Below are positions 58,733 to 64,000 of a DNA stretch of 64,000 nucleotides, one piece after another. The notes under the pieces were generated by a model that saw only the letters and a program-made list of their open reading frames with translations, was not told where the DNA came from and ran no database searches. Numbering within the stretch: the stretch's first letter is position 1; every line of letters begins with the position of its first letter. Source of the DNA: Stemphylium vesicarium (lineage: Eukaryota; Ascomycota; Dothideomycetes; Pleosporales; Pleosporaceae); assembly GCA_004380135.1 (NCBI GenBank), contig QXCR01000014.1:266029-330028 (forward strand), given 5' to 3'. The translations under genes were made by a program, and so were the position numbers.

Positions 58733-61700
58733 TATTATTTTAATTTTTATAATTATTAAACTTATTATTTATTACGTATCTTAATAATTATAAATATAAC
58801 TAAGTTCTTATAATCTAAGAATATTATAAGTTCTAAGTAGCTCTTAGTATATACTCTCTAATACTTTAAATAGGTAATAATAACTAGTAGCTTCTTATTA
58901 TAAATATTATAGTTTTCTTTAAGCCCTAAAAGCTTATATAAATAATAGATAATAGAATACTATTAGCTCTTATATAATTAGCTAGTATAGTCTTCTAATA
59001 TAAGATCTAATAAGTTAGTCTTAAAGTATAAGGGTTACTCTAATTAAAATATATAGAAGTATAGTAGTATTATACTTATATTCTTAAGCGTCTTAAAGGC
59101 GTCTTCTATTTTCTTACTTTATATAAATAGTATACTCTTTCTTATAAATTTTTTTAATAGAATAGTAATCTTAGAGTAATTTTTAATAAATTATTAATTA
59201 AAGTTTAGAAATTTTAGAAAAATTTATATTTCCTTAATTATCTTTATAATAGCTATTCCTTAACTATTTAAGTCTTTTTTTTAATTTATGCGTACTATAT
59301 TAGATCCTATAATATATTCTAGAAAAGCGACCTCTTTCTTATAGAATTTATATATTTTTAGCTTTAAGTATAAGTTAAACTAGTCTAAGCACCTTAGTAC
59401 TATATAGATATCTTTAATATATTCTTCTTTATTTTTAGAGTAAATAAGAATATTATCTAAATATATATTAATAAATATATCTAAGTAAGCTCTTAATATA
59501 TTATAAATAAGTTTCTAAAATATTACTAGAGCGTTTATAAGTCTAAAAGATATAAAAGTATATTTACAATATCTATATCTTATTTAGAATACTATTTTCT
59601 ATTTTTTACCTTTCTTTATTCTAATAAGGTAGTATCTATCTTATAATTCTATTATTATAAAGATTCTTACTATATTAATCTTCTTAGTTAGGCCTTTTTA
59701 GCTATTTACTAGTCTAAAAAAGACTTAGTTCTAAATCTATGGAATTCTTTTATATTATAATACTTATTATATGCGCTACTTAGGCATATTTACTTATTAC
59801 GCTTCTTATATTTATAGATAGCATTATAAATATATTATATCTTATATATTATTTATATCTATATAATATCTTATAGGTCTTTATAACTAGAGAAGTAAGT
59901 ATTTATATACTTATTTTATAGGTGTTTTAGGTATATATCTTTAATATATATATCTTATTCTACTTTATACTTAGGGAATCTATATACTCTTCTTAAAGAC
60001 TATATAGATTCTTATTTCTCTAAATAATTAGTCCTATAAAAGTCGTACGTATAATTAGTTTATAATATTTTAGCATAATATAGTTTATAAGAATTATATT
60101 AGTACTAGACTATAGTATTTTAGCTTATCTAATTAATTTTTATTTACTTTAAGATTAGCTTAATAATTATTACTTTTTAATTTCTTTCGTTTATAATAGC
60201 TTTTTATTCTAAGATTATTTTATTAACTCTTAAATATCTTATTTTAGAATCTTAACTATTTAGCTATCTAATTCTATAATATATATAGTTATCTCTTAAA
60301 TATCTTTATTAGAAAGTATAACTATAGATTTATATTTTACTTATAGTACTTTTTTGATTTATTTAGAGTTTTTTAGTATTAGTAAGAGCTTCTTAATTTT
60401 TAAAGGAATATTTTCTTAATTTTAATAAATTCTATAGACTATATTATAGAAGTACTATTATATAATTTATAAGATATTTAAGATTTCTATAACTTAATCT
60501 ACTAATTTCTTATTAAAGTAGTAGAGTAGGCTAATAATCTATAATAATAGTAACTCTATCTTTAGTAAACTTACGTAAGGTATACTTAGTTAGTATCTTT
60601 TCTTAAATATAGCTATCTTATTATACTTAGTGCGTAGTAGCTTTACTTTATTCTCTTTTAGCTTATTATACTTCTTATTAGATATAAGCGAGTTATCTAG
60701 ATACTTAGTTCTAGTAATAATAAGGTTCTTAATTTCTTTAAAAATATCTTCTCTACTATCTACTTAGTATTTAATTATAAGTTTTATAATAATAGTCTCT
60801 TATAACTTATTAGCTAGTTTACTAGCCTTTCTAAGTATATTAACTTATTATATAATCTTATTTTTACTATAATAGTTATATACTATATAGCTTACTTTAC
60901 TATAGGTATAGTAAGTAATTAGCTTCTTACTCTTATTACGCTAAAACTTTAACTAACCTAGTTCTTTATTAAGGTTATTAAGATATATAAGCTTATAGCT
61001 ATTTATAATATATACGCTAGAGACTTAAGATATATAGCTTTACTAATATTTTTAATTAAAGTATAAATATTAAGATTAGTATCTTACTTAGTTACTTATA
61101 GACTCTTAAATATAGATTTCTTAATTAATTAATTTTTATTTTAGTATAAGCTTATATAACTTATTATTAATTTAAAGAGCTTTATTTATAAGTTTATTAA
61201 GTATATTAAGATTAAATTTACTTAATATCAGTTTCTTACGTATAGTAAATTTAAGATCTTATTAATATATCTATATTTAAGTATTATTATTCTAGTTAAT
61301 AACTATAGAGTATTATTAGAACTTAGTTATATAATTAGTAATAGACTTATTTTATCTAAGTTACTCTATTTTCTATTATACGACTACTAATTCTTTAAAA
61401 AGTAAAAAGAGTTTTTTTTATCTTAGCTTTAAAAGTATTCTAATTATTAATAAAATTAATATTAACTTAGTTATTAATATTATTATCTAAATATTAGTAT
61501 AAAATAGAGTTAGCCTATTTCTCTATATTACTATAAAGAACGATAGTAGTCTATATAACTTTATTATTATTATTAATCTTATTTTCTTTAATATAGAGGT
61601 ATTTATTAACTTAGAGTAGCTAAACTTTAAACTTATTATAATTATTATAGTATAAGTTAGACTTATTACTACGTATTAAGGTATAAGTAGTGTCTATAGT

Positions 61701-61750
61701 TATATCTAAGATATCTATTACTATATTACTTATTTTAAGAGTATTTAAAG

Positions 61751-61808
61751 TATAAAAGTCTATTCTTAGAAAGTCTTAAGATTAATTCTTAGAAATAAGC
61801 TAAGTGCA
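61751..61808 (-). repeat. Start of element E right LTR, cut by a pogo element
   Basis: 58 bp matching the first part of the D right LTR (TATAAAAGTCTATTCTTAGA). It ends at the TA target of the next transposon. Confidence 0.8.
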
Positions 61809-61810
61809 TA

Positions 61811-62985
61811 ACGTATTCCACTAGCGAGTGAGCCACCCCAGCGAGTGAGCCAGTTTCTGCCAAGACCCTCTACTCCCTCATCAACGCGACATGCCTTAAC
61901 AACAGAACGCGCAATTATCTAATAGAGAAGGCAGAATCTAGCTTACTCTTTCTACCTATACTACACGTTAATTTCTAAGTCTCTAACGCGCTACTAAAGA
62001 GTTTAACGTATCTTATATAATATTAAATTATTTATATAATAGAATCTTATATCGCCCTAAAACTTATAACGCCTAATATAAGCTTACTATAACTAAAGAG
62101 TAAATAATTATATAATACATTCTTAACCTTAATTCACGAGGATTTGCGCCCTAGCTGTGCGAGGTAGTAGATATGGCCGATAAACTACTAGGCGTACGCG
62201 GTAGGCAGCCTATAGGCAAGCAATGGGCTAAGCGCTTCGTAACGCGCTTAGCTAAGCTTAAGATAGCCTTTAATCAAGCTAAAGATAGATAGAGGATACT
62301 ATAGGAGGATCTAGAGACAATTAGCGCGTAGTTTAAGCTAGTAGACGATACTAGAGTTAAGTATAGCGTATACGACTACGACGTGCATAACTTCGACGAG
62401 ACTAGCTTCTAGATAGGTGTTATTAGCTTAATAAAGGTTGTTATAGGCGTAGAGAGACGTACTTAACCTAAGCTTATTTAGCTAGGCGATTGCGAGTAGG
62501 TAATAGTTATCTAGAGCGTTTACGCTACTAAGTCTTTTACCCCGCCTTTTATTATCTATAAAGAACGCGTCTACCTCTCTACTTAGTATAAGAAGGTAGA
62601 TATACTACGTAATTAGAAGCTCTTAGTCTCTAAGAATAGCTAAATAAATAACGCACTTAGTCTTAAGTAGTTAAAGCACTTTAACGCGCATATAAAGGCG
62701 CGCTAGATAGAGGCGTATAGGCTACTTATTTTAGATAGCTATAAGAGCTACCTTAACTAAAATTTTAAGGACTACTACCTTAAAAATATAATTCTTACTC
62801 TCTACATACTATCTTACTTATCGCACATTATCTAGCCGCTTAATATAGTCTACTTCTTGCTATTAAAGCGTAAGTACTCTTAGCGCGTATAAGACTTAGC
62901 ACGTAAGCGCGTCTTTTATATTAATAAGAAAGGCTTTCTCCCTACTTTTAAGGACGCGTTTTTTAACGTATTTATAGTAGAGAAC
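61811..62985 (+). mobile_element. Pogo/Fot1-like DNA transposon, copy 2, truncated by a Tc1 insertion
   Basis: Same family as 33,514-35,345. It starts after TA (61,809-61,810) with ACGTATTCCACTAGCGAGTG and keeps two GCGAGTGAGCCA units in the left TIR. It is less mutated than copy 1: the frame reads MADKLLGVRG near 62,174-62,203 and the first catalytic motif is intact as NFDET (62,388-62,405). About 1.2 kb is visible before the Tc1-type element enters at the TA at 62,986-62,987; the rest should lie beyond the window. Confidence 0.88.
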
Positions 62986-62987
62986 TA

Positions 62988-64000
62988 CGGAGGTGCCTTT
63001 CAAAAGTATTGTCTGACGCTAATCTCGGCGCTTCGGCACAACTCTTCTTGGCGCAAATCCCACCTTTGAGTTGAGGAGCTGTTTGATCAGTCTACCTGCT
63101 ACTACGTAGTTATCTTCTTACTATGGCTCCTTATACTGATATATATACCTGTACCTTAGTAATCGCGTTAAAGTCACCTCCTATTGGCAAAAATACGTCA
63201 CAAGTCTTGGCGCTAACTGGTGTTCATCCTCGTACTGTCGATCGTATCTATAGTAGAGCTATTGCTGCAGGCTTTGAGCTAAACGAACTTCCTATTAAGA
63301 TTCTTCCACACCACGTTCAGGATGCTCTAAAGCCTGGTAGACCTGCTAAGTAGGCAGAGGAGGTGAAGGAGCAGATATTTCAACAAGTACGACACGATAG
63401 ATATGGACGAGAGAAGAGCTGTGCTGACGTTGCTGGTGGGCTCAGTCTCCAAGGAGTCGAAATCTCTGCCTCTACCGTCTGGAGGGTGTTGAGAGCAGCA
63501 GGATACAGGAAGACCAAGCCAACGAGGAAGCCTGGGTTGACATAGGAGATGAGGAGTGCTCGTCTTAAGTGGGCATTAGAGCATAAGGACTGGACGTTGG
63601 AGGACTGGAAGAATGTCATCTGGATAGACGAGACGTTGGTGGTGATCAACCACCGACGTGGGGGGTATAGAGTCTGGAGGAAGGCAGATGAGAGAGTAGT
63701 TAAAAGCTGTATCCGTGAGAGATGGAAGGGATACTCCGAGTTCATGTTCTGGGGCTGCTTCTCGTACGACAAGAAAGGTCCATGCCATGTCTACCAGCCA
63801 GAGACGAAGGCAGAGAGAGAGGATGCTGCTCGTCGGATTGAGCAGCTGAACGCTGAGCTTGAGCCTCTACAGAGAGAGGAATGGGAGCTGTCAGAGTCTA
63901 TGAGGAGGACAGGGCTGCGCAATAAGCGTGGCAGGAAACCTCAATGGAGATGGACAGAGAAGACAGGCAAGCTGATGCGTACGTCTGGAGGTGGTATAGA
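62988..64000 (+). mobile_element. Tc1/mariner-type transposon, 5' part
   Basis: Begins after TA (62,986-62,987) with CGGAGGTGCCTTTCAAAAGT. Base composition is near normal, unlike everything to its left. It encodes a transposase from 63,123 and runs off the window at 64,000, so the other end and TSD cannot be checked. It is the youngest insertion visible in this stack. Confidence 0.85.
63123..64000 (+). pseudogene. Tc1-like DDE transposase with two in-frame TAG codons
   Basis: One frame runs from ATG 63,123 to the window edge, broken only by TAG at 63,351-63,353 and 63,543-63,545. Both are one C-to-T step from CAG (Gln), as early RIP would make. Order: N-terminal helix-turn-helix (TSQVLALTGVHPRTVDRIYS, about residues 20-45); second HTH with ISASTVWRVLRAAGYRKTKP (about 118-137); first catalytic Asp in NVIWIDET (about 161-168, where this family often has a Ser before the Asp); GGYRVWRKADERVVKS, then EFMFWGCFSYDKKGP, typical of Tc1/DDE_3 enzymes. 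A charged insert with RGRKPQW follows. The second Asp and the third acidic residue would be beyond the window. Confidence 0.85.

Larger units (their letters stand above)
54418..61808 (-). mobile_element. Element E: second copy of the D-type Gypsy element, deleted and disrupted
   Basis: Left LTR 54,418-54,839 (422 bp, with about 23 bp missing near its start). The right LTR begins at 61,751 and is interrupted at 61,808-61,810 by a pogo element, so its rest lies outside the window. The interior aligns with D on the minus strand; YLDN is at 59,452-59,463. Relative to D it lacks about 927 bp of reverse transcriptase-side sequence, joined at TTACT near 59,667. It is split by the pogo element 56,888-58,732. 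Confidence 0.8.

Noticed and set aside
10300..62987. CRISPR array or other short regularly spaced repeats
   Set aside because: The repeats are LTRs, TIRs and microsatellites; there are no regularly spaced direct repeats, and the organism is a fungus.
10300..62987. Centromere
   Set aside because: A nested RIP-mutated retrotransposon block would fit a fungal centromere, but the sequence alone has no marker for it.

Overview
The window looks like a filamentous ascomycete chromosome (Pezizomycotina; a Dothideomycete is plausible but the sequence does not prove it). The evidence is compact genes with 50-170 bp GT..AG introns, orthologues of conserved eukaryotic genes, and a repeat block with the mark of repeat-induced point mutation (RIP): CpA/TpG are depleted, TpA is in excess, and former coding frames are full of TAA/TAG.

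Region 1 (1-10,061) is normal gene-dense DNA. It holds the 3' end of a Gly/Met-rich RGG protein (possibly the polyadenylation factor Fip1), U2 snRNP A' (lea1, minus, five exons), a Cys/His-rich putative zinc-finger protein, the dolichol-pathway mannosyltransferase alg2 (minus, polyglutamine insert), and the Vps34 partner kinase vps15 (plus, three exons). alg2 and vps15 are divergent and share a 350 bp upstream region. These are housekeeping functions: RNA processing, ER N-glycosylation and endosomal/autophagic lipid signalling.

Region 2 (10,062 to about 62,987) is 53 kb of nested transposons with no intact gene. I resolved these by matching terminal repeats and target-site duplications (TSDs): a solo LTR (10,062-10,294); a 585 bp miniature LTR element, TRIM1 (10,839-11,423); a minus-strand Ty3/Gypsy element B (11,488-24,137) that carries a plus-strand Gypsy chromovirus A (11,844-18,457, TSD GCTAT) and a 572 bp miniature element, TRIM2 (19,975-20,546, TSD ACTAT); a Gypsy pol fragment C (24,138 to about 28,100) split by a pogo/Fot1-like element (25,157-26,941); a minus-strand Gypsy element D (30,492-39,211, TSD ATAAA) split by another pogo/Fot1-like element (33,514-35,345); a pogo-like element (42,551-44,709); a Gypsy chromovirus F (45,208-51,806, TSD CTTAT); a solo LTR (51,997-52,253, TSD CTAAT); a broken pogo copy (52,318-54,414); and a second D-family element E (from 54,418), split by a pogo element (56,888-58,732). 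E's right LTR is hit by yet another pogo copy (61,811-62,985).

Region 3 (62,988-64,000) is the start of a much less mutated Tc1/mariner-type element. Its transposase has two in-frame TAG codons, and it is inserted in the last pogo copy.

The most interesting signal is in the LTR elements. In four of them (TRIM1, TRIM2, A, F) the bases 1-3 nt inside the 5' LTR are complementary, over 10-13 nt, to a segment of the same element's LTR. This is the arrangement used for self-primed reverse transcription in Tf1-type elements. In TRIM1 the implied transcript start lies 30 bp after a TATA box. Both miniature elements also carry tRNA-like A-box and B-box motifs straddling the LTR/internal junction, and TRIM2's LTR shares blocks with the LTR of chromovirus F, which may be its mobilising partner.
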